From positions 9,541,312 to 9,605,311 of the forward strand of contig NC_079483.1 in assembly GCF_026230105.1 (NCBI RefSeq): DNA of 64,000 nucleotides. Reading direction: 5' to 3'. The notes beneath the pieces are model-generated. The model was not told the DNA's origin. It did no database searches and worked only from the letters and a program-made list of their open reading frames with translations. Positions 35,201-47,300 of this stretch are shown piece by piece. A program made the position numbers and the translations under genes. Source of the DNA: Diorhabda sublineata (lineage: Eukaryota > Arthropoda > Insecta > Coleoptera > Chrysomelidae). Positions within the stretch are counted from its first letter, which is position 1. Each line of letters opens with the position of its first letter.

Positions 35201-37204
35201 GAAGGTACAATATGTCGATTACCGGAAATAATAGCTCTGAAAAAAAAGTACAAGGCTTATTTGTATTTAGACGAAGCGCACAGCATAGGGGCGATGGGAA
35301 AACACGGTAGGGGAGTCGTAGATTATTTCAATTGCGATCCGAAAGACATCGACGTTTTGATGGGTACTTTTACGAAAAGTTTCGGCGCAGCCGGAGGATA
35401 TATAGCCGGTACAAAGGTAACTAACTCCCGATCACTAAATTCATTAGTGTCCCCCTAATTGAGACCGAAACCTGTTCGGTCTACACGGAATTTAGTCACA
35501 TAATTATGTCAGATTTACTTTAGCTTCCATTATGTCAGATTTACTTTAGCTTCCATTATGTTAGATTTACTTTAGCTTCGATTAGATCAGATTTACTTTA
35601 GCTTTCACTATGTCAGATTTACTTTAGCTTTCACTATATCAGATTTATTTTAGCTTTCACTATGTCAGATTTACTTTAGCTTTCACTGTGTCAGATTTAC
35701 TTTAGCTTCCATTATATTAGATTTACTTTAGCTTCCATTATGTCAGATTTATTTTAGATTCCATTATATCAGATTTACTTTAGCTTCCATTATGCCAGTT
35801 TTACTTTAGTTTCAATTAAGTCAGATTTACTTTAGCTTCGATTATGTCAGATTTACTTTAGCTTCGATTAGATCAGATTAGATCAGATTTACGAAAAACC
35901 GTTTTTGCTTGCAAGCACTCTTTTCCTTTTCATCTAACCAAAATTCCTGAATCTCCGCTTTTAATCCTCCAGAAAAGGTGGCAAACATAACCCCACGCAA
36001 CCACCACAACCCCAGCCTTGCAGAGGAGCCTATATTAGGGCCCACCCCAGCAAACTCTCCTTTTATAAAAAAATTTCCTTATCCTACCAAATTCTAACGA
36101 AAGAATCTCTCGTATCACACTTACATACATGTACAACAAACTTTCTATTTGAAAGATTTTCGAAAAAAAAAATAATTTCATTTTTTTAAATTGCACTCAC
36201 CGATTTCGAAAATCAACAAAAGTCTTAATTGCTACTTCATTCTATTATTGTTGGGTCCTATTCGTAATTTCCAGTTATATCACTGTTACTAATTATTTTT
36301 TTAATAATTCTCACTGTCTGTCACTTAACTATTACTCATTCAATTAAATTATATTATAACCAACGTGTATTATAACCTCACTTTCGACTTACAGAAATTC
36401 ATATCATTTATTCGAGAACATAGTTACGCGTCTCGTCACGCTTGGGCGATGTCGCCACCGGTTGCCGCGCAGATCGTTTCCGTTCTGAAGATAATCATGG
36501 GTAGAGATGGTACGAACGAAGGACAACGGAGGATAGAACGGTTAGCGAGAAATACCAGGTACTTCAGATTACGTTTGGAACAAATGGGTTTAATTATACA
36601 CGGAAACGAAGATTCGCCAGTCGTACCGATCTTAGTTTATCTTTATTCGAAAATAGCGTAAGTATTTTATTTATTTTTAGGTATAAAATTATTAACTACA
36701 TACTTTGATGTCTTTTTTTACTGTGAAATCCCATCTCTAATAAGTTTTCTCTATCTCTCTCACGCTCTTTTATCGATAGTTACCGTACAGATCCGGCTCG
36801 GCTGTTTGCATCAGATTTCTAGCTGTTTATATAATTATTAATTTACAATAGGAATAATTTTAAATTGAAATGACGTTTTTAAAATGATTAGTAGTTTAAA
36901 TTTGTATTCTACGCTAAGAAAATAACCTTTAAATTAAAAGATTCCCAATTTTGGTAGGTCCATGGTGAGGTTTTTAATTAAAGAAAGAATAGCGACCGTT
37001 GGAGTTGGATATCCGGCGACGCCTCTAACCGAAGGAAGGATTCGAATATGTTTGTCGGCTAGTCACACAAAAGAGCAACTCGATTACGCCTTGGAGGTTA
37101 TAGAAAAAGTAGCCGATGAAATAGGTTTGAGATATTCGAGAAAAGCGAGGGATCCAACACCAATCGATTACAATAATATCAGAATATATCAGGATTTGTT
37201 TTAG
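23292..37204 (+). CDS. lace: Serine palmitoyltransferase subunit 2 (SPTLC2/lace)
   Basis: Eight exons: 23292-23408 (donor uncertain), 23467-23526, 26315-26371, 30232-30572, 32982-33346, 35079-35416, 36395-36657, 36958-37204; about 595 aa. The N-terminus is variable. A membrane segment (SFYILMFLGYLSQALF) precedes the alpha-oxoamine synthase fold. Core signatures are LASYNYLGFAE, FGMGFATNSLNIP, EGIYSMEG and LDEAHSIGAMG (Asp378, His381). GTFTKSFGAAGGY holds the PLP-binding Lys413. HGNEDSPVVPILVY and GYPATP lie near the C-terminus. The enzyme condenses L-serine with palmitoyl-CoA on the ER membrane, with subunit 1, as the first step of sphingolipid synthesis. Two otherwise conserved stretches are unusual: GISTGNTRQQHGTCALH (usual form GVCSTRQExG) and SRHAWAMSPP (usual form YATSMSPP). 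The long introns carry hAT-like, MITE and mariner debris. Exons 1-2 are the weak part; an intron of only 58 bp is needed to join them. Confidence 0.93.
24006..25454. mobile_element. Probable hAT-like non-autonomous element
   Basis: It starts with CAGTGGCGTAGC and ends with GCTACGCCCCTG, a terminal inverted repeat typical of hAT-type elements. It lies in the second lace intron. Internal blocks (GGTGGGAGAATGCTGAAAAA near 24510, AGCATAGTCAACATTATTTT near 24685) recur in the related copy at 26974. No intact transposase frame is present and I do not see a matching 8-bp target duplication. Two mariner-like termini (ACGAGGGTTGT) lie inside at 24207 and 24385. Confidence 0.5.
26974..27500. mobile_element. 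Truncated relative of the 24006-25454 element
   Basis: Begins CAGTGGCGTAGCGTGGATTA, as the element at 24006 begins CAGTGGCGTAGC. It shares internal text (GTGGGAGAATATTGAAAAGC near 27107; GGCATAGTCGACATAATTCT near 27402) with much of the middle deleted. The right terminus is not found. It lies in lace intron 3. Confidence 0.45.
27659..27975. mobile_element. MITE with GGCC-starting terminal inverted repeats
   Basis: The left end GGCCGTTTGACATG is matched in inverted orientation by CATGTCAAGAGGCC at the right end, 317 bp in total. The interior shows further inverted similarity (CAATTTCTTGCAAGG; GCATTGCATTGCACG) and no coding. The termini resemble PIF/Harbinger or other GGC-starting MITEs. The flanking 3 bp (TAA and TTT) do not match, so the class is open. 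Confidence 0.5.
28990..29715 (+). pseudogene. Decayed mariner transposase
   Basis: A frame-broken translation follows a mariner transposase of the irritans type. The order seen is SRVNVFRWF, EFNRGRTSLQDE, VVPENIDDVRK, SRWIPNNL..AQKTARVD, KQQLTV, then VPLEQRRMVHQYLF-like text, YKASSHSSMGHPPHSPCLAP, FLFLQIKNKLRDQ, EEAVDAF and VPQSEWK. Parts of the catalytic core are deleted, several stops and frameshifts occur, and no clear TIR pair was found. It lies in lace intron 3 in the same orientation as lace. Confidence 0.8.
32429..32650. repeat. Two-copy tandem repeat, ~102 bp
   Basis: GAAATATACAGGATGTTACG at 32431 and GAAATATACAGTATGTTCAA at 32533 start two similar units. Each contains a CTGCC(T/A)T(G/A)TTGATTTCT segment and ends with ATTAGGC(A/C)TAATATAACT. 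Non-coding, in lace intron 4. Confidence 0.7.
33353..33745. repeat. Diverged tandem repeat beginning at a lace splice donor
   Basis: ACAGTGAAATCTTTGGATAA followed by TTTTGTTTACTGCGCAG recurs near 33353, 33507 and 33702, separated by blocks with GAATCGATTCATTTTGATAC or close variants. The first copy starts 7 bp after the end of exon 5 (33346), so it overlaps the donor region of lace intron 5. Confidence 0.7.
33770..34740. mobile_element. Possible retroelement debris, unidentified
   Basis: A block with higher GC than its surroundings inside lace intron 5. It has open frames on both strands (+ 33769-34125, + 34382-34684; - 33945-34286) that I cannot assign to a family with confidence. The composition and the presence of isolated frames within an intron suggest a decayed retroelement. 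No terminal repeats were found. Confidence 0.3.
35505..35893. repeat. 26-bp minisatellite, ~15 copies
   Basis: The unit TCAGATTTACTTTAGCTTCC followed by ATTATG is repeated about 15 times with point changes and one shorter unit near the right end. It lies in lace intron 6. Confidence 0.95.
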
Positions 37205-37344
37205 AAATTTTAGGTTTAGGAAGAAGCTTGAAAACATGCTGTAGGAAGTTGTATTGTTGTGTTTTTTTTATAAATTGTATAAAAGCTTTTTTATCCGAAC
37301 TGCTATTTATTAAAATCGATTCTATAATTTAAATAAATTGTCAA

Positions 37345-37350
37345 AATAAA
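37345..37350 (+). terminator. Candidate poly(A) signal of lace
   Basis: AATAAA, part of an overlapping cluster (37332-37354), about 140 bp after the lace stop codon. Confidence 0.5.
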
Positions 37351-38118
37351 TAAAACTTGTTTGAATATTTTCCCCGTTACCACACAAAATGTATTTGATT
37401 TAATACTGAATAACAGAATTACTCCCATCTCTATTCAACTATTTATCAACATAGTAAATTGAATTTTGATTCATAATATTGTTCTTGCAACCAATGACAT
37501 CAAAATAAATTGGTCATGTGATTTGGATAAACTGTCAGCGCCATAGAAATGTAACAGATTAAGGTAGTAGAGATGGGCACAAATATCTGATCGTTATTTC
37601 GGTTATTATTTTGATGAATATTTCTTCTATTTCTATGGCGATTTCACTTGTAGTTTCTCTATGGTCTATTATTACAGATTATGAAGTTAATGCAAACTTT
37701 CTTCCATATAACGCCATATGATGAAAAAGGATGGATTACGGGTTGCCTACATTTGCGTTCCAGTAACATTTTACTACCTCGCTCGGTTCAAGCAACAGCT
37801 CTGCTTTCGAGGGTCACATCGATCACGTTCATAGTAAATCAACATCTCGAACGGGTTCGTGATAAGCATACGCATTAAAAATCGATTACCGATTGATTCC
37901 GAATCGATTCAATATCGATTCGAGAAACCAACTCGTGTATCTACTGGGTAAGGGTATAGTATTGTAAGGTTGCCGAATGGAATAGGAACAATCAATCGAG
38001 TTGCCGTAAATTCTGACGTCATTACTTACCTTACTGGTTCGACTATAAGAGGGCGTTGCAGTAAAAGGGTTGAAAAATTGTTGATAATGGTGAAATTAAA
38101 TCATTTTTCAGTACTCCT

Positions 38119-38124
38119 TTTATT
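38119..38124 (-). terminator. Candidate poly(A) signal of the SLC17-type gene
   Basis: TTTATT on the + strand (AATAAA on the - strand), about 190 bp beyond the stop codon at 38311. Confidence 0.35.
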
Positions 38125-38310
38125 AAAAACAACAAAAATATAAAAAGACAAGTTTATCGATGGTTTAACTCAACTTCAACATGTATAAACAGTTCTAAAC
38201 TAAATATTTTTTCAAATTATTCAACTTTTTTTCTATTTTTCAATTCATTTAGATAAAAAACTTTTTCTATATATAAATATATCAATAATAATAGAATCAC
38301 TATGAAAATT

Positions 38311-41300
38311 TCACGTTTTTGTCTTTTCCATTTGTATTTCTTCAATTTTTGAGGATTTTTCTTCTTTGGTATTTTCTAGATCGCTATCATTCACAATATT
38401 ATTCCAAGGTTGAACCTCACCAGAAGCAAATACGTTGTAAACACAACCGCAAATTATGTAAGTTCCGCTCGCCACCCAAAAAACGAACGACCACAACTGC
38501 TTTTGAGTCTAGAACAAATTAAATTACTCATCCTACAACTAAACCAGTTCAACTTCAACCATCAATTGTGGAGGATACCCATCTAGAATGATGGAGATAC
38601 ATTCAAGGATATATGGAGGCACATTCAAGGATATATGGAGACACACATTCAAGGATATATGGAGACACACATTCAAGGATATATGGAGACACATTCGAGG
38701 ATATATGGAGACACATTCAAGGATATATGGAGACACACATTCAAGGATATATGGAGACACTTACAAGGATATATGGAGACACATTCGAGGATATATAGAG
38801 ACACATTCGAGGATATATGGAGACACATTCAAGGGTATATGGAGACAACATTCAAGGATATATGGAGACACACATTCAAGAATATATGGAGACACATTCG
38901 AGGATATATGGAGACACATTCAAGGATATATGGAGACACACATTCAAGAATATATGGAGACACATTCGAGGATATATGGAGACACATTCAAGGATATATG
39001 GAGACACTTACAAAGATATATGGAGACACTTACAAGGATATATGGAGACACACACTCAAGGATATATGGAGACACATTCGAGGATATATGGAGACACATT
39101 CAAGGATATATGGAGACAACATTCAAGGATATATGGAGACACACATTCAAGGATATATGGAGACACATTCGAGGATATATGGAGACACATTCAAGGATAT
39201 ATGGAGACACTTACAAGGATATATGGAGGCACTTACAAGGATATATGGAGACACGCACTCAAGGATATATAGAGACACATTCGAGGATATATGGAGACAC
39301 ATTCAAGGATATATGGAGACAACATTCAAGGATATATGGAGACACACATTCAAGAATATATGGAGACACATTCGAGGATATATGGAGACACATATTCAAG
39401 GATATATGGAGATACATACAAGGATATATGAAGACACATATTCAAGGATATATAGAGACACACATTCGAGGATATATGGAGACATACATTCGAGGATATA
39501 TGGAGACACACATTCAAGGATATATGGAGATACATTCGAGGATATATGAAGACACATTCAAGGATATATGGAGACAACATTCAAGGATATATGAAGACAT
39601 ACATTCGAGGATATATGGAGACACACATTCAATGATATATGGAGATACATTCGAGGATATATGGAGACAACATTCAAGGATATATGGAGACAACATTCAA
39701 GGATATATGGAGACAACATTCAAGGATATATGGAGACAACATTCAAGGATATATGGAGACACACATTCAAGAATATATGGAGACACATTCGAGGATATAT
39801 AAAGATACATATTCAAGGATATATGGAGATACATACAAGGATATATGGAGGTACATTCAAGGATATATGGAGACAACATTCAAGGATATATGAAGACACA
39901 CATTCAAGAATATATGGAGACACATTCGAGGATATATGGAGACACATATTCAAGGATATATGGAGACACATATTCAAGGATATATGGAGGTACATTCAAG
40001 GATATATGGAGACAACTCACTTCTTTATAACCAGTAATAGACACAGCGGCATCTACCGCCAAAGGAGATATCAGCGAGAATATATTCGAAACTGTATTTG
40101 TTATAGACATCAATGTTCCAGCGTGAATAGGAGATATATCGATATGGTTTACATTGTAACCAGAGTATATACCGGAATTAAATCCCACTGCTAACGTTAA
40201 TAATAATACGGATACGGTTGCATTCGTATTCCCAACAAACGTTAGTGCAATGAGAGCAGCAGCTGGTATGAATAATCCTAAAAAACCAAGAATCTTCTAA
40301 ACCAAAAATCAAAAAGTTTCAGTACGAAAGCCTGACAAATCTGATAACTTATAAAAGTTTGGACAAGCAAATTAGATAATAGGCAAATAATATGATTTTT
40401 CTCAAAATATTAATAATTAAGGGACCACGAAGACTATTTGAATTTGTAATTTACATTTATATGTACTTCTTCATCATTATGTTATTAAGTGTTTTATCTT
40501 GGGCACGACCGTACCCTCGCCAAGTTGAGCAAAAAAACAGCAGGGCCTTACCATTCTTCTCTCGAAGCAGTTCATGCCATTTTCGATCCTCTATAATTTC
40601 GAATTAAACTACAAACTTGTATTTCTAGTAACCAAGCAAACCTAAAATGTTTGGTACAAATTTGACAATGTTTTAGTATGGTTTCCTTCAACTGCGCCCA
40701 TTTCTAAGCTTTAATCCAACCATTTCTTTGGACTTCGGACCTTGACTACGGTCCTTGAAGCACCTTGGCCTCCCGGACAACTGTCCTCCATTCTTCTCGA
40801 TGTTGTACTTTTCTCCGCCAGTTTCGGACGCTTAGTTCTTTTAGGTCCTGGTAGTCTGTAGCCTTTCGGCTTTTGCCGATATTCAATTTTGACTCCTCGA
40901 TCCTCCGGCATCGGTTCGACTAGACCAAGCCATCTTAGACTCGCACTCTTTATCACTGGCTGGATTCTAAATACAGCGCCATTCTTCTTGGTCATGAATT
41001 GGGCCGCAGATACGCCCAAGTACTTTCCTCGAGCAAAAGTTGGGTCTCTAGCAGTCATTGCCCAGGTTTCAGAAGCAACTGGCTTCAGTACTGTACGATA
41101 GATCCTCTCATTTGTGCGTCTGCTGAGTAGGCGGGATTGTTACTCCAAAATCCTGCTCAATAAGCTGTAGAATATGCAGAACCGTCAGTTTTAATCACTT
41201 AAAAACGAGTTGTCCATGGTCTGAAAGTGATTTGCTCTATTATGTGTACTTTTGCTGGAAATCCCATATCAATAACAATCCAAGATGTCGAGGTTATCTT

Positions 41301-44300
41301 CTAGTTATATTTTATCAAATATGACTTTTCGCGAAAACACGAATAGCTGCTTTCCATTTACATCAAAACTCAGATTGAAAGTGAGGTTAAGGACATCACG
41401 TTGCCAGATCTTGTTAACAAAATAAGCAAATAAATTTTTGCAAACGATCATGGATGTGACGTCATTATCTGAGTATAATCGAGTGCCTCAGCGCACTTGA
41501 ATGTAAATGGGAAGCAGCTAATATCAAGAAAATCAAATTCTTACGTTTTTTGAGGTTAGGATTTATGTCAATCCTCCGATTTCGGCGGTTTAACTTGACA
41601 GAAGTTTATATCGACTTGAACTAGTTTTAACTAACATAAACCAAAGTTGAACATACGGCGCGAGTGGTCCTCAGAAACTTATATTTGGAGGTTAATGTTA
41701 TACGATATGAAGATTTTTATATACCACTATACTACTTACCGATACTGTTGAATATTTTTCTACTTTGTCCCAAAGTTACGTATTTTTTGATAATTAGATA
41801 ATCGGCTATTGGACTAATTAAAAGACTTAGAATCCAATTGACTAAATAAGGCAACGATGACAGTGTACTATTCTGAAAGTAACGTCAAAATACACCATCT
41901 TCAATGACTCAAACATGCGTGCCACCATTTTGAACAAGACCATGACCATCTGCGTGTCTTGTCTGGATTCAGTTAAAATCGAACTCCAAAAGCAACATAA
42001 TCTTTTTTATCCTTTAAAAAGCTTTTGAAGATTTGTGGGTATTGATGTTTTAACAGAAACATCAGGAAAATCAAGTCTAAATAATCAAAACCGTAAAGGC
42101 CATTTCAATACTACGTCATGTTAATGTCAAAATAAATGGACGTTGACGTTGCAAGGATTTTTGGAGGTTATGTTTTGAAATGGTCATTCAAACAAAGACA
42201 TGCATTTGGTGAATATCAGATTCAAAATGGTAGCCACAGAACATACTCTAAAAAGAAATTCAGTGGAAACTGGAAACCACATGGGGTATTATCGATGCCA
42301 GTGTCCTCAATGTTAAAAACGTCAATTTATATCTGTCTTTAAAAAATTATCAAATAAACTAACATTTAGAAGCTTAAATAAGCAATATTGATACCAGAGA
42401 TAAAGCACTTTGGTAGTAAAATGACTAAAATATATCAATTTAGCAGAGTTGAAATAAAACTTTCCCGAAAATGATTCTCACACAAACGATAATTCGATGT
42501 TGAGCATTGATTTTACAAAATTTCGAATATTTCAAATACATTTGACAACATAACCTATCTTTGTATACGTTAAGATTGGTTATGTCTAAGAATCAAAACA
42601 ACGGGAATGTGTGAGTAAATCTAATATTTCACTTGCTATTAGAAAATGCACAGATTCGATGAAACAAATGATATTTGCTTTGATTTTAGGTCTCTTTTGT
42701 ATTAGATTTCATAATAGGTAAAAAATTGTCGTTACAATGAAGATCGAAACGTCAATTATTTACCTGTTATAAAATCTAATGCAAAAGAGACTTAAAATCA
42801 TTACAAAGACAAATAAATTTCTCTTAAATATTAGTATATGAAAAAATTTTCAAAATATCACAACTTTAGCGATTGAATCATATTCTGAAGGTCGTGAAAC
42901 AATATATTCGATAAGTGAAAACATTTATTCATACGACAAAGTAACAGTAGCCATTTCTAAATTGACTTCCTACCCCTCCGATTCATTTCGTGTGTTATTG
43001 GGTATGACGTCATTATGTAGGTGAATTCTATGAATAATTATATACAATTTTGAAAAAATCTTACCGATTTGAGATCGAAATCAAGAATGAGATGCAAATA
43101 AGATGGAGTCTCGGTAAGCAGCGTCCAAAACCCAAAGTTTTGACCGCAATGAGACACCAGAATTGCCCAAAATGGCGGCGATAATAATATTGCTTTCCAT
43201 GGAGTAGGTATAACCTGTAACAAATTTCATATTTATATATATAACTCGCCCATCAAATCAAAAGTCCCTGTATATATATATATATATATATATAAGAAAT
43301 TTTATCTCTTTATGCTAACATCTAGAAAATAATTATAACGTGGCAACGATGTAAAACATCTCATATTATTATGAAAAATATCAACGTCTACAATCTTAAT
43401 AATATTTTCATATAGAAACATATATCAAATAGTGCTGATTTCCCTAATTATCAATTCGATCTATTTTAATATTTGGTCGATATTTTATCGAAAGTCCTAG
43501 AAGCATATTATTAGATCACCTCTAACTTTGGAACGACATGAAACGTATTTATAAATGTCTCAAAACTAGATAATTATTATAAACAAATATTATTTTTATT
43601 AAATGTTTGTTGATTTATAAAAAGATTACCATTATTATTACATTTTCAACATAAATTCGCTTATTCCAATTTCATTCGATACACAATTAAGTCATTGTAA
43701 TTGTTAATTTGGAACGGATTCCGATGCAAGTAGAAACTCCCATCTCCCATCTCGCAATTTCTGGTAAATATATTTTTACAGTTTTTTAGCGTCTCGACAG
43801 AATTATAGGTTCGTAACTCGAAGTGGAGATGGCGTTGTTGCATCGTGTAGTTAATTTGGATTAACATTATTTTTCAAAAATTCGCTATATTGTTTAATTT
43901 TTTTACAATATTTACTTACTTTCTCAGAATCGTCACTGTTGGTAGTAGTATTTTCTTCAATATATCTAACTTCTTCTTCCGTTATTTTACTATGTTTAGA
44001 AGGACTGTCTGATCCGAATGCAAACCATAAAAATGTCCATGCCATACCCAAAATTCCGTAAAGGTAAAATACCGCTGGCCAACCAAAACTTGAATTTGAT
44101 ATTAAACCTGCTATCGGCATTGATATTACGTTTCCTAAATTACCACCTAAAATACCAACGATATACCTCATTTATTAATTAATGCACGAAATTGTAGTTT
44201 CCTGTATATCAACATTACTTAATTTAATGTAACTAGATGTCGCCATTATAAAATAGTTAACCATAGACAAAAAATAAAGTATTGATTATAGTATTATTTC

Positions 44301-47300
44301 TTGAAAATATAGATCTAGATGACCATTATATAAATTTATTATTTATAATAATATTAATAAATTTTATTACATAATATAATTATAAGAAATTATCACAAAC
44401 AGTTTAGAGAAATTTCCACTAGATGGCGACATCGGCTTGTTACTACTCTGACATTACAGTTCTCTTTACCTGCGTAAACGAAACTTCCAAATTTCGCTCG
44501 ATCCTGCAAAGCCGTCCAAGAACTTAATAATGAATGTGTACAAGGAAAAAGAAATCCTTGGGATAATCCTGTAACTATCCTACACAATATCACCCCTCCG
44601 TAACCCATTTGCCCTCCAATAAGAGGTATCAAAGCACAAAATAGAGATCCTATAAAAATCGCTACTCCGAGAAACCATTTGGGCCCGTAATATTTAATTA
44701 TCTGACCGGCAAATAATTGGAAACAAATGTATCCCCAGAAGAATGAAGATAGTATTATATTTTTGTGCTCTACCCATTCTGGATATGTCTGGAAAACATA
44801 ACTACATACAAAACGGTCGTACATAAAATTTATTTTAATTATAATAATTTGCGGAAACTATTCTTTGCTAACGTAAGATGCCACTTCAAATTGGTACTAT
44901 TTAGATATAAAAGTCTTAGGGTTCCAGCTAGTACTTTTTCAAAAGTACGTTTATGTTGCTTCGGTTTCTAATACCTATATGTGTTTGTGTGTTGATGATG
45001 ATAATATATTTAACGAGACGTCGATTCATAAAGTGTAATTTTAATTATGACCAAATATTACGTCACTTTTGAGAACATATAAATGTCATATTGCAAAAAA
45101 TGAGCTTTTCGGTAATAAATCTAATATTAATTTTGGATTTTGTAGCTTATACACTCGGTATATCGATATTTTTAACAGTTTTGCTAAATATGTCGATGTT
45201 AACCATGTAAATAAAATATAAACAAGTAAAAAGTTAATTTTCTTTTTTAATTACAAATTTGTAAAAGACCGACCTTTGGAATATTAGTCATAACGATTAT
45301 TTCTACTGAGTTGTCAGACATTTTGACTTGATTCATATGAATATTTTTCTGACGTATTAGTCGTCGGCTATTTGATGGTGAACTGGTTCATCAGGTTACA
45401 GGAAAACCATAGAAAACCTGCAACAACTTCCCGATCTCGCACGCTTTATCTTTAATATTAATTTTATGAGCAATAATCGACGACGATTTACTGAGCCTAT
45501 TGGTTAGACAATTCACAATACTACTGCGTATACAAGAATAATAGTAGCATATATAGTGGGATTACATCTAATATTATGACTACACTGAATTTCTTAATCA
45601 GACAAGAAATATTTTTATAATCATATTTTTATTCCATTGTTTATATTTATATGAATATATAATTTCGTAATATAATTTGCTTCTTATTTAAGACGTATAT
45701 TTCATTATCATTGTAAAAATTAACATATGAGTTAATTTTACTTAATTACGTATAATTAAATGAGTCTACTATTATTGAAAATTGTATCAACGGTTAAACA
45801 TTCCAACAATCTTGAATAATAATGTTCAATTTACAAAACAACAAAATGAAACGTACGAAATTTTACAATTGGAAAAATTTAATATCAATAAATAGACGAA
45901 TGTGAAATACGCCTTAGATGTATAGGGGGGGGGTTTAAGGCTTGTTTCCACGTGCAAAAATTGCAGCATGTATTACAGTGTCTTGTTTTTTAATATATGG
46001 CCCAATATATGCTAATGATGTATTACGAGGGTTGGTACTTAAGTTTTGAGATAGACAAATAAAAACAAATGCTTTGTACCCGAACAACTTTTGTTGGTTT
46101 TCGCTCGATTTGAAAGACATGACAACTCGTTCTAAGTACGCTCAATCGTATGACAATGTCAAACTTTATGTTGACAATGTCAGTTTTGACATATTCACGT
46201 CAATGTTGCCATATCTCAAAGCAAAATATTCTGTGTTATACACGTAGTTATTTGTCTTGTTTTGCTTATAACTTTGAAACTATTGAGATTACAGAAATCT
46301 TCTACAGAGATAATTTTTAGTGAATGCAAATATCTTTAGAATGAGATGTTAAAAGTTAAAATCGGATTACTAGCTTCGGAGATAATTTGCAAAAACCGAA
46401 AAATTTGACGTTTTACTTGAAAATTCATAATCGCGTCTTATTTTGACAAAAATTGGAATTACGTTTCTCTAACCATAGAATAGTATTTTGGCCTAAAGAG
46501 TAATAGAGCTTATAAAAAGATAACGTCAAAACGAGATTCTACATATTTAAACCTCTCGTAAATTGTATTTAATTCTATGAAGAGTACTATCTGTTAGGTA
46601 TATTGAGGTTATGCGCACCTTGCACCGTCAGATTATTATTTATTAATATTTATGGGTAAATTTATTTCAAAGGATGCGTTAAAAATGCAGGACGATAATT
46701 TATTGTATGCAAAAACCCCAAAGAAATCCTTGACTGATTGTAATGATTCCAGAATAATCGATTCTGTTACAACTTGAATCGATTTTTCGAAAGCTGGAAC
46801 ATCCCCACTGATTGACGTTAATTGTAATGGATGTTTTACCGGTTTCTTTTCGTCGTGGATAATAGGAGGAACAGACAGAACATATAACTGTACGATATAA
46901 AGAAAATATGCTTTCTTGAAATTTCCTAATACCAGAATGAGTGTTTATACTTACTGGGATACCTTTATGTGGAGGAACTTCAGCTGTCATTGGGAAAATT
47001 GCAATACTTAGTATTGATCTGATCCCGTACGCTACATTGACGATAAAAAATAACATTAAATACTGAATGTGTCGAATTCCAAACCATTTTTCTGTAATAA
47101 GAATGATAATAATTAATCGTAAATTGAAATACCAACTGCAACTTTTAGTGTATATACAGAGTGATAACTTTCGACATAATTCAAGGAAAAAATGTTAAAT
47201 TTCTTAAAGTAATGACGTCACCAATATTTTTTTAAATAGGAAGCTAGGATTATTTTTATATTATTTGATGAAACTACTTTTTGTGCTTTAAAAAAAATAC

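Larger units (their letters stand above)
37205..38310. other. lace-SLC17 convergent intergenic region
   Basis: Holds both 3' untranslated regions. An open frame at 37681-37878 has no recognisable product. Near 37876-37920 the text CGATTACCGATTGATTCC and related ATCGATT repeats form a short palindromic run. The repeat terminus shared with pins intron 5 lies at 38033-38075. Confidence 0.5.

Noticed and set aside
37681..37878. 65-aa frame downstream of lace as an extra exon
   Set aside because: lace already ends with a proper stop at 37204 and a cluster of poly(A) signals follows; the frame has no known similarity.
38588..39802. 404-codon open frame on the + strand and several others on both strands
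   Set aside because: They are a by-product of a minisatellite whose unit lacks stops; frames drift between three repeat peptides, there is no domain, and the array lies within an intron of the SLC17 gene on the - strand.
38588..40015. Possible CRISPR-like array of short regular repeats
   Set aside because: Units are contiguous without unique spacers and the context is a eukaryotic intron; it is a minisatellite.
40277..40310. Upstream extension of the SLC17 exon (reading KILGFLGLF) using the TTTAG at about 40303
   Set aside because: The previous exon ends one base into a codon; only the acceptor at 40278-40279 restores the frame (NSIGLFIPAAAL).
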